From Clostridia bacterium (GTDB taxonomy: Bacteria; Bacillota; Clostridia; Lachnospirales; Lachnospiraceae): a stretch of 64,000 nucleotides of DNA. Position numbers and translations under genes: made by a program. Shown here piece by piece: positions 36,125 through 45,733 of the stretch (positions are counted from its first letter, which is position 1; each line of letters begins with the position of its first letter). The notes under the pieces were generated by a model, which saw nothing but the letters and a program-made list of their open reading frames with translations, was not told the DNA's origin and ran no database searches. The DNA is taken from the NCBI GenBank assembly GCA_009929615.1, contig SAAB01000002.1, positions 59,498-123,497 of the forward strand. The letters run 5' to 3'.

Positions 36125-39100
36125 TTATTCCAGACCGTCTGCGAGATTTTTATTCGCAGTAGCCAGCATTAATTTAATTCGATTAATCTGGTTAACTTCA
36201 CTGGCACCCGGGTCATAATCAATAGCAACAATATTGGAACCGGGATATGTATTTCTAAGTTCTTTAATAACACCTTTGCCAACGATATGATTTGGCAGGC
36301 ATCCAAAAGGCTGGGTACACACAATATTTCCGGCGCCCTGATGAATCAGTTCAATCATTTCACCCGTTAAGAACCAGCCTTCACCGGTCTGATTACCGAT
36401 AGAGACAATAGGTTCTGCATATCGTGCTAATTCTTTGATATTTGCCTGTGGATCAAAATGGCGACTCTTTTCAAATTCTTTACGAGCTGTCTTTCGAACT
36501 TTTTCCAAAAAGCCAATAATCAGATTACCAGCAATAGCACCTTTTTTACTCTTACCAAGTTTCTCATATTTAAAATTACTGTTATAGGCGCTGTATAAGA
36601 AGAAGTCAAGTAAGTCAGGCATGACAGCTTCGGCGCCTTCTTTTTCCAACAAATCCACCAGGTAGTTGTTTGCGGAAGGAGAGAACTTTACAAGGATTTC
36701 TCCAACAATACCAACCCTTGGTTTTTTCATTGTCTCATCAATCGGCAGCTGGTCGAAATCACGAATAATTCCCTGAATATTCTTTTTGAAACTATTATGG
36801 TTCTTACCTGTAATGGAATCAATACAGACCTTTTCCCAATATTTATGCAAACGGTCGGCAGAGCCTTTATGTAATTCATATGGACGCATCCGGTAGAGTA
36901 CACGCATGAAAACGTCACCATACACAATCGCCTGCATAGCTCCGACAAGCATCTTTGGTGTATATTTTAATCCCGGATTGGATTCCAGACCCGAAGCATT
37001 AACAGAAACAACTGGAATCTGATGCATTCCGGCATTTTCTAAGGCACGGCGGATAAAACCAACATAATTTGTAGCACGACAGCCACCGCCGGTCTGGGTC
37101 ATGGCAATAGCAACTTTGTTGACATCGTAGTTGCCTGAAAGCAAGGCTTTCATAATCTGTCCGACAACACAGATTGAAGGATAGCAGGCGTCATTATTAA
37201 CATATTTCAAACCAATATCAATAGCTTCCTTGTCACAGTCGGGAAGCAGTTCAACGTTTAAGCCATTATACCGCAATGCTTCAATAATCATGCTGAAATG
37301 AATTGGTGACATATTTGGTGAAAGAATAGTGTAGTCCTTAGCCATTTCTTCTGTGAAAATGATACGGTCATGGGCACTGGTATGAACATCTCCCTTAATC
37401 TGTTTCTGTTCACGCATACGAATGGCTGCAATTAAGGAACGAATACGGATACGTGCTGCACCAAGGTTGCTTACTTCATCAATTTTTAAACAGGTGTAGA
37501 GACGGCCGGAGCCTGTCAGTATATCCTTTACCTGGTCTGTTGTAACCGCATCCAGTCCACATCCAAAGGAATTAAGCTGAATCAGTTCCAGATTATCCTG
37601 AGTTTTGACAAACTGTGCGGCTTTATACAAACGTGAATGATACATCCACTGGTCAGAAACAATCAACGGACGTTCGATTTCTGCTAAATGAGAAACGCTG
37701 TCTTCTGTGAGCACTGCAATACCATAGGAAGTAATCAATTCCGGAATACCATGATGAATTTCTTTATCAATATGGTATGGACGTCCGGCAAGGACGATGC
37801 CCTTCATATGATTGTCGCGAAGGAATTTAATAGTTTCTTCACCTTTATCCTTCATATCCTGACGTGCCTGACCAAGTTCATCCCAGGCCGCCTTTACAGC
37901 GGATTTGATTTCCTCAGGACGGATACCTGTAGTTTTACAGAGTTCCTCAATCATACGCTGTTCAATATGTTCTTCATTATCAAGAGATAAGAAAGGATTC
38001 ATAAAGGTAATATGCTCAGATTCAAGTTCTTCCACATTATTCTTAATATTCTCTGAATAAGAAGTAACAATAGGACAGTTGTAATGATTTGTTGCATCAT
38101 CCACTTCATTTCTTTCATATGGTATGCTTGGATAGAAAATGAAGTTAACATCATTTTTTATAAGCCACATAATATGTCCATGCACTAACTTGGCCGGATA
38201 ACATACGGATTCACTAGGTATAGATTCAATACCAAGTGAATAAATCGCAGAAGAAGACTGAGGTGAGAGTACAACCTCATATCCGAGTTTTGTAAAAAAT
38301 GTAAACCAGAATGGATAGTTCTCGTACATATTTAAAACACGTGGAATACCAACTTTTCCCCGGGGAGCTTTATCTGCAGTCAAAGATTCGTACTGGAAGA
38401 TACGTTTATATTTATAATCGAAAAGATTTGGAACACTGGTATCGGCTTTTGCTTTACCGATACCCACTTCACAGCGATTACCGGTAATAAACTGGCGTCC
38501 ACCGCTAAAACGATTGATAGTCAAATGACAGCTATTGGTGCAGCCTTTACATCTGCCCATACTTGTCGTATATTTCAAAGCAATTATTTTATCTAAAGAA
38601 AGCATCGTAGACTCAGTTCCGTCATAGCGTTCTCTGGCAATAAGAGCAGCACCAAAGGCACCCATAATACCTGCAATATCCGGGCGAACAGCTTCACACT
38701 GAGCAATTCGTTCAAAACTGCGAAGAACAGCATCATTGTAGAAGGTTCCGCCCTGTACAACGATTTTCTCGCCCAAATCTTTTGGGTCAGTCAGTTTGAT
38801 AACCTTAAGCAGAGCATTTTTGATAACGGAGTAGGCAAGTCCGGCAGAAATATCACCGACCTCAGCTCCTTCTTTTTGAGCTTGTTTAACGTTAGAATTC
38901 ATAAATACTGTACAACGAGAACCTAAATCAATAGGATTTTTTGCAAACAAAGCGACCTTTGCAAAATCACTGATTTCATAATTCAAAGATTTTGCGAAGG
39001 TTTCTATAAAGGAACCACATCCGGAAGAGCAGGCTTCATTCAGAAGGACACTGTCTACGGTATGGTTCTTAATCTTAATGCATTTCATGTCCTGACCGCC

Positions 39101-40363
39101 AATGTCCAGGATACAATCAACCTCTGGTTCAAAAAAGGCGGCAGCATAGTAGTGAGCAACAGTCTCAACTTCACCCTCATCCAGCATAAAAGCAGACTTC
39201 ATTAAAGCTTCTCCATAACCTGTAGAGCAAGCACGTACAATGCGGGCACTGTCAGGAAGCTGTTCTTTAATCTCTTTAATTGCACGGATAACTGTATTTA
39301 AAGGGCTTCCGTCATTGCTGCTGTAAAAGGAATAGAGGAGGGTCCCGTCTTCACCGACAAGGGCGGCTTTAGTTGTTGTTGAACCGGCATCAATTCCGAG
39401 GAAACAGTCCCCTTCATAATCTGCAAGGCTTCCTTTTTTAACCATATGTTTCTGATGACGTGTTGTAAATTCATCATAATCTGCCTGATTTTTAAATAAA
39501 GGGGCCATACGCTGGGACTCAGCTTCGATTTTAATATCGGATGAGAGCAGTTCAATTAATTCATCCAAAGTCTGGCCATCAGCTTCTGTATCATTCATAG
39601 CCGCACCCATAGCAGCAAACAAATGAGAATTGTCCGGGGCAATAATATATTCACCACTCAAATGAAGTGTACGAATGAAAGCCTCCTTCAATTCAGATAA
39701 GAAATGAAGCGGACCTCCTAAAAATGCAACATGGCCCCGAATTGGTTTTCCACAGGCTAATCCACTGATCGTCTGATTGACAACAGCCTGGAAAATAGAA
39801 GCGGATAAATCCGCTTTAGTAGCACCTTCATTAATTAAAGGCTGAATATCAGATTTCGCAAAAACACCACAACGGGCTGCAATTGGATAAATTGCCTGAT
39901 AATCTTTGGCATACTCATTTAATCCGGAAGCATCTGTTTGGAGCAGCGAAGCCATCTGGTCAATAAAAGAGCCGGTTCCTCCGGCACAGATTCCATTCAT
40001 ACGCTGTTCAATATTGCCCTGTGAAAAATAAATAATTTTAGCATCTTCGCCACCCAGTTCAATAGCGACTTCTGTTTTTGGCTGATAGAACTGCAGGGCA
40101 GTTGAAACAGAAATAACTTCCTGAACAAAAGGAATTCCGAGCGGTTTCGCAATAGACATTCCCCCTGAACCGGTAATCATTCCGTGGATGTCTGCATTTC
40201 CAAGGACCTTGCGGGCTTTTTGAATCAAGTCCAGTAAGGTCTCGCGGATATTCGCAAAGTGTCGTTCATAATCAGAAAAAACCACCTGATTCTCATCGTC
40301 GAGGCAGGCGATTTTAACTGTTGTAGAACCAATATCAATACCTAATCTATATATAGTATTCAT
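36125..40363 (-). CDS. Giant dual-activase protein (BadF/BcrA ATPase x2, DUF2229, dehydratase-like part)
   Basis: A 1412-residue protein related to activators of 2-hydroxyacyl-CoA dehydratases. ATPase domain 1 (about 1-265) has [28 protein letters not shown] and [10 protein letters not shown]. ATPase domain 2 (about 315-590) has [29 protein letters not shown] and SRCTVFMNS. Both keep the cysteines that bind the [4Fe-4S] cluster in HgdC-type activases. A CKGCTNSC segment (about 605) leads into a DUF2229 region and a C-terminal part resembling the dehydratase D subunit. Family members are annotated as activase-related proteins with no proven reaction; no hgdA/B partner is nearby. AGGAGG precedes the ATG. 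Confidence 0.88.
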   Translation of the reverse strand: MNTIYRLGIDIGSTTVKIACLDDENQVVFSDYERHFANIRETLLDLIQKARKVLGNADIHGMITGSGGMSIAKPLGIPFVQEVISVSTALQFYQPKTEVAIELGGEDAKIIYFSQGNIEQRMNGICAGGTGSFIDQMASLLQTDASGLNEYAKDYQAIYPIAARCGVFAKSDIQPLINEGATKADLSASIFQAVVNQTISGLACGKPIRGHVAFLGGPLHFLSELKEAFIRTLHLSGEYIIAPDNSHLFAAMGAAMNDTEADGQTLDELIELLSSDIKIEAESQRMAPLFKNQADYDEFTTRHQKHMVKKGSLADYEGDCFLGIDAGSTTTKAALVGEDGTLLYSFYSSNDGSPLNTVIRAIKEIKEQLPDSARIVRACSTGYGEALMKSAFMLDEGEVETVAHYYAAAFFEPEVDCILDIGGQDMKCIKIKNHTVDSVLLNEACSSGCGSFIETFAKSLNYEISDFAKVALFAKNPIDLGSRCTVFMNSNVKQAQKEGAEVGDISAGLAYSVIKNALLKVIKLTDPKDLGEKIVVQGGTFYNDAVLRSFERIAQCEAVRPDIAGIMGAFGAALIARERYDGTESTMLSLDKIIALKYTTSMGRCKGCTNSCHLTINRFSGGRQFITGNRCEVGIGKAKADTSVPNLFDYKYKRIFQYESLTADKAPRGKVGIPRVLNMYENYPFWFTFFTKLGYEVVLSPQSSSAIYSLGIESIPSESVCYPAKLVHGHIMWLIKNDVNFIFYPSIPYERNEVDDATNHYNCPIVTSYSENIKNNVEELESEHITFMNPFLSLDNEEHIEQRMIEELCKTTGIRPEEIKSAVKAAWDELGQARQDMKDKGEETIKFLRDNHMKGIVLAGRPYHIDKEIHHGIPELITSYGIAVLTEDSVSHLAEIERPLIVSDQWMYHSRLYKAAQFVKTQDNLELIQLNSFGCGLDAVTTDQVKDILTGSGRLYTCLKIDEVSNLGAARIRIRSLIAAIRMREQKQIKGDVHTSAHDRIIFTEEMAKDYTILSPNMSPIHFSMIIEALRYNGLNVELLPDCDKEAIDIGLKYVNNDACYPSICVVGQIMKALLSGNYDVNKVAIAMTQTGGGCRATNYVGFIRRALENAGMHQIPVVSVNASGLESNPGLKYTPKMLVGAMQAIVYGDVFMRVLYRMRPYELHKGSADRLHKYWEKVCIDSITGKNHNSFKKNIQGIIRDFDQLPIDETMKKPRVGIVGEILVKFSPSANNYLVDLLEKEGAEAVMPDLLDFFLYSAYNSNFKYEKLGKSKKGAIAGNLIIGFLEKVRKTARKEFEKSRHFDPQANIKELARYAEPIVSIGNQTGEGWFLTGEMIELIHQGAGNIVCTQPFGCLPNHIVGKGVIKELRNTYPGSNIVAIDYDPGASEVNQINRIKLMLATANKNLADGLE

Positions 40364-40402
40364 CTAATTCCTCCTAAGAGATTTCATAATCTTGTCGAAT
40401 GT

Positions 40403-40431
40403 ATTATAGTACAATTACTCGGAAAACTCAA
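40403..40431 (-). promoter_or_regulatory. Promoter of the giant activase gene
   Basis: On the minus strand: TTGAGT (40431-40426), 17 bases, TATAAT (40408-40403). About 40 bases of leader follow before the start codon. Confidence 0.7.
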
Positions 40432-40491
40432 TATTTACTTTGCACCATTTTATATAGAAGTGAATAGATTAAATAAAAAACAGGTGGACTT

Positions 40492-40842
40492 ATGAATTAT
40501 TTTGTGCGGCGTCAGGATAATGAATATGGAAACTGCGATGGAATGTTGCATGAGATTAAAGAAAGGGACAGTTTATATAAAGTATCCAGACTCTATGGGG
40601 TGACACTGAATGATTTGATGGAAAAAAATCCCACAGTTGATGTTTATAATCTGACAATAGGTGATAAACTATGTGTACCGGTAAAACATATACCTTATAT
40701 TATACAGTCCGGAGATACACTGGACTGGCTCCTTGAACATTTTAATATGGATTACGATATGTTTAGAAAAGCAAATCCCCAGTTAGCACCCTGGACTTTG
40801 GAGGAAAATAGTGTTGTTTATATCCCTCAAAATGAGGGCTGA
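40492..40842 (+). CDS. LysM-domain protein
   Basis: A 116-residue protein with two LysM modules: about 22-65 (HEIKERDSLYKVSRLYGVTLNDLMEKNP) and about 70-113 (YIIQSGDTLDWLLEHFNMDYDMFRKANPQ). LysM modules bind peptidoglycan or chitin-like sugars. There is no signal peptide or membrane segment, so it may act inside the cell or in the spore or mother cell, as SafA-like LysM proteins do. AGGTGGA lies about 4-5 bases before the ATG. Confidence 0.82.
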   Translation: MNYFVRRQDNEYGNCDGMLHEIKERDSLYKVSRLYGVTLNDLMEKNPTVDVYNLTIGDKLCVPVKHIPYIIQSGDTLDWLLEHFNMDYDMFRKANPQLAPWTLEENSVVYIPQNEG

Positions 40843-40869
40843 ACATCCTTTGGCGGTATGAACTGCCGG

Positions 40870-40898
40870 TTGACAAAGAACATGGCTTTTACTATAAT
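40870..40898 (+). promoter_or_regulatory. Consensus promoter of the rhomboid-like operon
   Basis: TTGACA (40870-40875), 17 bases, TATAAT (40893-40898): a full match to sigma-A consensus. Expected start near 40905, giving an 80-base leader. Confidence 0.85.
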
Positions 40899-40927
40899 AA
40901 AACTAATTGTAAAATATGATTAAAAAT

Positions 40928-40960
40928 AAAAGGGGGCAGCTTTTTTGCGGCAGCCCCTTT
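40928..40960 (+). promoter_or_regulatory. Leader hairpin upstream of the rhomboid-like gene
   Basis: A GC-rich stem (40930-40937 with 40953-40960, then further pairs after an A-A mismatch) lies about 20-25 bases before the ribosome site. No clear T-tract follows, so it may be an attenuator or stability element rather than a simple terminator. Confidence 0.5.
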
Positions 40961-40983
40961 AATATTCATTGAGAGGTTATTAC

Positions 40984-41796
40984 ATGACATTATTGGATAA
41001 ATTAGAACGAAAATTCGGGAAATATGCCATCAAAGATTTGATGAAATATATTATCATTTTATATGTTGTCGGTCTGATTCTCACCTACGTAACTCCCGGA
41101 GTCTACGAAACCTATTTCATGCTGGATGCTCATCAGATTCTCCGTGGACAGGTATGGCGTATTTTCACCTTTTTACTTCAGTCTCCAAGTAATAATTTAT
41201 TGTTTTTTATTATTACATTATATTTTTACTATATGATTGGAAGCGTTCTGGAACGTACATGGGGAAGCTTTAGATTTAATGTATATTATTTTACCGGCGT
41301 TATCGGCACGGTTTTAGCGGCTATTATTATTTATCTTATTACCGGACGGGTATATTATCTGGATACAACCTTTATTAATGCATCTCTATTTTTAGCTTTT
41401 GCATTTGAATATCCGGACATGGAAGTTTTGCTCATGTTTATTCTTCCGATTAAGATGAAGTGGATGGCTTACGCATCCATGGCACTCTATGCATTGAATT
41501 TTGTTCAGGGGAATCTTGGGACAAGGATTGCTATTATTGTTTCCCTTTTAAATTTCTTTTTGTTTTTCACATCTATTATTAAGAGAAAAGGATACTCGCC
41601 GAAACAGGTCCATCGGAAGATGGCCTATAATAAATCAGTTAAAAAAGCCAGAGAAACATCCGGACATAATAAGTGTGCAGTATGCGGACGAACCGAAGCA
41701 GATGATGATACTTTAGAATTTCGTTATTGTTCCAGATGCAACGGGAATTACGAATACTGTCAGGACCACTTATTCACCCATCAACATGTAAAATAA
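40984..41796 (+). CDS. Rhomboid-like membrane protein, probably inactive, with C-terminal zinc ribbon
   Basis: A 270-residue protein with six or so membrane segments (about 20-195) and a cytoplasmic tail. The rhomboid landmarks are present: a W-R motif in GQVWRIFTFLL and GSVLERTWG. In the active-site region the GxSG motif reads INASLFLA (Ser kept, both Gly replaced), and the last membrane segment (GTRIAIIVSLLNF) lacks the catalytic His. The tail has CAVCGR...CSRCNGNYEYC plus His residues, a likely zinc-binding ribbon. I start at the ATG (40984) with GAGAGG upstream. It is probably a non-proteolytic chaperone or regulator; this is inference. Confidence 0.72.
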   Translation: MTLLDKLERKFGKYAIKDLMKYIIILYVVGLILTYVTPGVYETYFMLDAHQILRGQVWRIFTFLLQSPSNNLLFFIITLYFYYMIGSVLERTWGSFRFNVYYFTGVIGTVLAAIIIYLITGRVYYLDTTFINASLFLAFAFEYPDMEVLLMFILPIKMKWMAYASMALYALNFVQGNLGTRIAIIVSLLNFFLFFTSIIKRKGYSPKQVHRKMAYNKSVKKARETSGHNKCAVCGRTEADDDTLEFRYCSRCNGNYEYCQDHLFTHQHVK

Positions 41797-41809
41797 CACA
41801 GGTGATTTT

Positions 41810-42118
41810 ATGAAATGGTATAAAAAGCTCTACTTAGGAGAATCCATTAAACAGGCTAAATGGGTGCGTTTCAAAATTGCCTATGGCAGAAAACCAGAAG
41901 GCTATTACTGCATAGCTTTGTCGGCAAATGATAAAAATCTGCTCGATATTTACCCAAGTCTGCTTTTACGAAAGCCGGTACTTGATACGAATGAGATTTA
42001 TATTCTTGGACTGGCGTCCACTAAAAAAGAAGCATTTAATGTTGTTGCAACTATTATTGAAGATGTGTATGTCCATACCCGTGGTTTCGATATAAAAGCT
42101 TATTTGGGCATTACTTGA
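41810..42118 (+). CDS. Conserved small protein of unknown function
   Basis: A 102-residue protein, basic at the N-terminus (MKWYKKLYLGESIKQAKW) with a central FKIAYGRKPEGYYCIAL strand region. No domain recognised, no signal peptide, no membrane segment. It lies 13 bases after the rhomboid-like gene and 28 before the DUF2953 gene, so it is part of this operon. Confidence 0.65.
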   Translation: MKWYKKLYLGESIKQAKWVRFKIAYGRKPEGYYCIALSANDKNLLDIYPSLLLRKPVLDTNEIYILGLASTKKEAFNVVATIIEDVYVHTRGFDIKAYLGIT

Positions 42119-42146
42119 AACGACTTCCATTATATGAGGTGTTGAT

Positions 42147-43118
42147 GTGATACATATCATACTATTAATTTTAAAAATAATAGGGTTTATTATACTTGGG
42201 ATACTGGCACTTTTGCTGGCAATCCTTTTGATTGCCCTTTTTATGCCATTTAAATATGAGTTTTCCGGCGGGTTTCATGAAAAACCGGATATAACGGTTA
42301 AGTTACGATGGCTTTTTGGCGGTTTAAAAGTTCAGGCAGCCTTTAAAGATAATACTTTCGGTGCAAGAGCTTCATTGCTGTGGTTTAAAATCTTCGATAC
42401 ACAAAAAAACGAAGTTGAACCAGAAGTAGAAGCAGATGCAGCTAATGAAGCTGTGGTTATTTCTGATGCAGATATTCTTGAAGAAGCAGCAGATATACCG
42501 GTTAGAAAAGAGCCGACCGGATCTGAGCCAAAACCGCAGAAGGAAGTTTCACAATTAACAGCACCGCCTAAACCCGAAAAAGTTTCAGCGGAAATACTTC
42601 CAAATGAAAAAATTAAACAAGAAAAAAAGAAAAAAGAAAAGACTCCAAAAGGTCCTGGATTATTTCAAAGACTTTCTGATAAAATTCAAGGTTTTGTCGA
42701 TGGCGTCGGGGGAAAAGTTGAATCTATTGAAAACAAATGGAATTCGCTTCTTCGTATCTGGAATGCAACCTGCACACAAAACAGTATTGCATTTGTGAAA
42801 AAGGCTCTGTTATCTATTCTGCACCATATACGTCCAAGAAAACTCAGGGGACAGATACATTTTGGTATGGAAAAACCATCGGATACCGGAAAGATACTGG
42901 GGTATAGCAGCATGCTCTATAGCTGGTACGGAGATAATATCCAATTAATACCAGATTTTGAGCAATCTGTTTTTGAAGGTGATTTATACTTCCGTGGACA
43001 TGTTCAATTATACATCTTTGTATTTTGGGCTTTGCGTGGATTATTAAATAAAGATATAAGAAAACTCATTAAATATATTAAGCATATTAAGAATAAGGAG
43101 GAAACCTTATGGCAGTAA
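42147..43118 (+). CDS. DUF2953 protein (YtfI-like, sporulation-associated)
   Basis: A 323-residue protein starting with GTG and a GAGGTG site. Residues about 1-30 are a membrane anchor. A DUF2953 region follows (FKYEFSGGF, VKLRWLFGGLKVQAAF), then a variable Pro/Glu/Lys-rich linker (about 90-180), then the second conserved part (LRGQIHFGMEKPSDTGKIL). In Bacillus, DUF2953 YtfI is next to ytfJ, and the same order is seen here: GerW follows with a 10-base overlap. Likely a membrane partner of GerW in the forespore or mother cell; this is by context. Confidence 0.8.
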   Translation: MIHIILLILKIIGFIILGILALLLAILLIALFMPFKYEFSGGFHEKPDITVKLRWLFGGLKVQAAFKDNTFGARASLLWFKIFDTQKNEVEPEVEADAANEAVVISDADILEEAADIPVRKEPTGSEPKPQKEVSQLTAPPKPEKVSAEILPNEKIKQEKKKKEKTPKGPGLFQRLSDKIQGFVDGVGGKVESIENKWNSLLRIWNATCTQNSIAFVKKALLSILHHIRPRKLRGQIHFGMEKPSDTGKILGYSSMLYSWYGDNIQLIPDFEQSVFEGDLYFRGHVQLYIFVFWALRGLLNKDIRKLIKYIKHIKNKEETLWQ

Positions 43119-43507
43119 ATACATTCAGCACATCTGTCCAGTCACTGTTTGATGGTATGAACGGGGTGCTTTCAACAAAATCCGTTGTAGGTGAGCCAAT
43201 TACCGTCAATGATACAATTATTATTCCTTTAGTAGATATCAGCTTTGGTATGGGTACAGGTTCTTCATCTACTGAAAGCAAGAAGAAAGACAGTTCCATG
43301 GGTGGTGTTGGCTGTAATATCGAACCATCTGCAGTTTTGGTTATTCGCGGTGATGTTGTCCGGGTTATTCCTGTTGAAAGTCATCAATCCGTATTTACAA
43401 AACTCATTGATATGGTTCCGGATATTATGAATCGTTTTACCAAGGGAGACCCTATGGAAGATAAGGATGTCGCAGAACAGGTAAACACAATTATTGAAGA
43501 TAAGTAG
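43109..43507 (+). CDS. GerW family sporulation protein (YtfJ)
   Basis: A 132-residue protein of the GerW/YtfJ family, needed for normal germination in Bacillus. Seen: SVQSLFDGMNGVLSTKSVVGEPI, IIPLVDISFGMGTG and the Gly-rich GGVGCNIEPSAVLVI with a C-terminal tail. AAGGAGG lies about 8 bases before the ATG, inside the preceding DUF2953 gene, so the two are coupled. Confidence 0.9.
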   Translation: MAVNTFSTSVQSLFDGMNGVLSTKSVVGEPITVNDTIIIPLVDISFGMGTGSSSTESKKKDSSMGGVGCNIEPSAVLVIRGDVVRVIPVESHQSVFTKLIDMVPDIMNRFTKGDPMEDKDVAEQVNTIIEDK

Positions 43508-43563
43508 CACATTTTTGCGGGAGAAACATAGAATGTAAAGACCGGAAATATGGAGAGGTGCTT

Positions 43564-43704
43564 ATGAAACGCATTATAGGATTTATAATGTTCTGGGTAG
43601 CTGTTGGAATGACCATTATGCTGTTCATTGATTCAGCTCTTCTAAGTATCTGCATCATTTTGTTTTGTCTGGTTTTGAGTTATAATTTCTTCTGCTGCAA
43701 ATAA
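43564..43704 (+). CDS. 46-residue membrane protein of unknown function
   Basis: A short gene: ATG at 43564, TAA at 43702, with GGAGAGG about 5 bases upstream. The product has a basic start (MKRIIGF) and two hydrophobic stretches with one Asp between them, ending in CCK. It is probably a two-pass or hairpin membrane peptide. It sits between GerW and the FHA gene, in the same direction. No family recognised. Confidence 0.6.
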   Translation: MKRIIGFIMFWVAVGMTIMLFIDSALLSICIILFCLVLSYNFFCCK

Positions 43705-43732
43705 AAAATAAAACAAAAGACAGGGTGAAAAT

Positions 43733-44806
43733 ATGAGTATATCCAAGATAACTTTTAATGACAATCAGGAAGCCTGCATTGTGGTTGATCCAATTAGTGA
43801 AATTGACAAGAGTGACTTTAAAACCTATCTCGATTTGGACAGCCCGTCCTTTTTGAAATGTGAATTTGAGAATGATAAGGCATTTACCTTATATTATAAT
43901 GTAGGCAGCCGTATAACTTTGAAACAGTTCTTATCACGGGTTGTGATGAAGAGTGAAGTTATAGGATTTTTAAAATCTTTGACACAGGCCTATATTAATC
44001 CAGTGGAGAGCGGGTTGAATACAGATCATATTCCTCTTGGTATTAACAGTATTTTTTATGACACTGAAAATGCTCAGGTTTCATGCGTGTACGTTCCTGT
44101 TGTTGATGGAATTATGCCGCCAAGACCGCTTCGTGTCTTTATTAAAGAGATGCTGGTAAATATGGTCTATAGTGAAGAAGATAATATGGAATGGCTTGGA
44201 AATGTTATTCGTTATATCAGCCGGAATAGAAATCTCTCTTACAATGAATTTTATGAATTTTTGCAGTCTCAGGAAGATAAAGACAATGAATCTGATGTGA
44301 ATATCGAAGCAGAGATGGAAGAGGAAAAAACAGATGAAGCTACACCTGTGCTTGAAAATATTCCAGCGGCAGAGAGTGTAGATGCCCTTAAAGCCGAGAC
44401 AGAAGATGCAGATGCATCTGAAGATGAGAGTGTCGAAACAATGACCGAAGATGAGGCAGACGCTGAAGAATATGCACCTGAGGAGACTGTAGAAGAGGTT
44501 CCGGAGGAAATAGGTGTTATTATACGTCGCTCAAATCATGAAACCTTTGAATTAAAGGAAGCTGAAATCCGTATTGGAAAATCTGCAGATAATGAAATCT
44601 GTATTAATGATAATCCGGCTATAAGCAGAGTACATGCTGTGATTACGCAGTTTGATGGAACATATGCCATTCAGGATAACGACTCTACAAATCATACTTT
44701 TGTTAATGGTATTGTCCTTGAAGAGAACAGAGAGAAGATTCTGGCTTCAGGAGATAGAATCCTTCTTGGCAACGAAGAGTTGATTTTTAAAATCCAGAAT
44801 AAATAG
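43733..44806 (+). CDS. FHA-domain protein with DUF6382-like N-terminus
   Basis: A 357-residue protein. The N-terminal ~185 residues resemble DUF6382 (an inactive kinase-like domain found before FHA in Clostridia): LYYNVGSRITLKQFLS and NPVESGLNTDHIPLGINSIFYD. Residues about 190-260 are a very acidic linker. The C-terminal ~95 residues are an FHA domain with RIGKS, ISRVHAVI and NHTFVNG, which reads phosphothreonine. It may link Ser/Thr kinase signalling to the nearby membrane genes; that is inference. Confidence 0.83.
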   Translation: MSISKITFNDNQEACIVVDPISEIDKSDFKTYLDLDSPSFLKCEFENDKAFTLYYNVGSRITLKQFLSRVVMKSEVIGFLKSLTQAYINPVESGLNTDHIPLGINSIFYDTENAQVSCVYVPVVDGIMPPRPLRVFIKEMLVNMVYSEEDNMEWLGNVIRYISRNRNLSYNEFYEFLQSQEDKDNESDVNIEAEMEEEKTDEATPVLENIPAAESVDALKAETEDADASEDESVETMTEDEADAEEYAPEETVEEVPEEIGVIIRRSNHETFELKEAEIRIGKSADNEICINDNPAISRVHAVITQFDGTYAIQDNDSTNHTFVNGIVLEENREKILASGDRILLGNEELIFKIQNK

Positions 44807-44811
44807 ATAAT

Positions 44812-44850
44812 AAAAAATCACTGTTATTTATGAATAGCAGTGATTTTTTA
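44812..44850 (+). terminator. Terminator of the FHA gene
   Basis: A 17-bp stem (44812-44828 with 44833-44849, one G-U) with A and T flanks. Confidence 0.88.
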
Positions 44851-44867
44851 ATTTCTTCTTACATGCA

Positions 44868-44893
44868 AAAAGGCAGTCACTCGGACTGCCTTT
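44868..44893 (-). terminator. rpmB terminator
   Basis: A perfect 10-bp stem (44869-44878 with 44884-44893). On the minus strand it is followed by TTTTT. It lies 75 bases beyond the rpmB stop. Confidence 0.75.
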
Positions 44894-44967
44894 AAATAAT
44901 CATTTCACATACACGAAGAAATCCCCACTGACATTCAATGATATCAAGAGCGGGGACTTCCTTAAGA

Positions 44968-45153
44968 TTAAGCTCTTTCAACTAATCCGGATTTTAAACA
45001 AGAAGTACAAACGTAAATCTTCTTTGGAGTTCCGTTATCGTTTACCTTAACTTTCTTAATGTTAGATTTCCACATTTTATTGCTTCTTCTATGTGAATGA
45101 GACACTTTGATTCCAAAGTGTGCTGCTTTTTCACAAACTGCACATTTTGCCAT
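44968..45153 (-). CDS. rpmB: 50S ribosomal protein L28
   Basis: A 61-residue ribosomal protein. Seen: the N-terminal MAKCAVCEKAAHFGIKVSHSHRRSNK and the C-terminal KKIYVCTSCLKSGLVERA. Two CxxC pairs (CAVC, CTSC) show the zinc-binding C+ form. The ATG at 45153 has AAGGAGG upstream; a longer frame from 45207 begins at the promoter and is not real. Confidence 0.96.
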   Translation of the reverse strand: MAKCAVCEKAAHFGIKVSHSHRRSNKMWKSNIKKVKVNDNGTPKKIYVCTSCLKSGLVERA

Positions 45154-45206
45154 CGTGGCCACCTCCTTAAAAGATGATTTTAACCCTACAGGTTTACAAC
45201 AAATCA

Positions 45207-45235
45207 ATTCTAACAGATAATTAATTCAATTGCAA
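45207..45235 (-). promoter_or_regulatory. rpmB promoter
   Basis: On the minus strand: TTGCAA (45235-45230), 17 bases, TAGAAT (45212-45207). Confidence 0.65.
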
Positions 45236-45349
45236 GTATAGAATTATAAATATTGTCATATTTTTTTGAAAGCCGTAAAATACATATTTTCTTTTTTATA
45301 AAAAGCGGTTATAATAGTAAATATAATATAGAATTGGAGGTCTGTCATT

Positions 45350-45706
45350 ATGAAAGGACACTTAAATAAAGAGGGTGGAAATATAGCCATTGATTTAGAT
45401 GTTATTTCTAAATATGCTGGCTTGACAGCCATTGAATGTTTTGGTATCGTTGGCATGGGTATGATCAGCATGAAAGATGGTCTTACAAAACTTTTAAAGC
45501 GCGAAAGCCTGACGAAGGGCGTAGACGTGACCATTGAAGATAATCAGATTAATATCCGTTTCCATGTGATTATTGCTTACGGCGTAAGTATCGCAACCGT
45601 TGCAGATAACTTAATGAACAATGTAAAGTACAAAGTAGAGCAGTTTACTGGAATGGAAGTTGGCCGAATTGACATCTTTGTTGAAGGTGTCCGGGTCATT
45701 GATTGA
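45350..45706 (+). CDS. Asp23/Gls24 family protein
   Basis: A 118-residue small alkaline-shock-type protein. Seen: GGNIAIDLDVISKYAGLTAIECFGIVGMG, VTIEDNQINIRFHVIIAYGVSI and NVKYKVEQFTGMEVGRIDIFVEGVRV. It is placed just before a DAK2/FakA-like gene as in many Firmicutes (yloU-yloV order in Bacillus). No membrane segment. TTGGAGG precedes the ATG. Confidence 0.93.
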   Translation: MKGHLNKEGGNIAIDLDVISKYAGLTAIECFGIVGMGMISMKDGLTKLLKRESLTKGVDVTIEDNQINIRFHVIIAYGVSIATVADNLMNNVKYKVEQFTGMEVGRIDIFVEGVRVID

Positions 45707-45733
45707 CATTAAGACATTAAGGAGGAACCAGCG

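Noticed and set aside
40916..40972. An 18-codon frame (ATG to TGA) spanning the leader hairpin of the rhomboid-like gene
   Set aside because: It has no ribosome site and its composition follows the hairpin; a leader peptide is possible but not supported.
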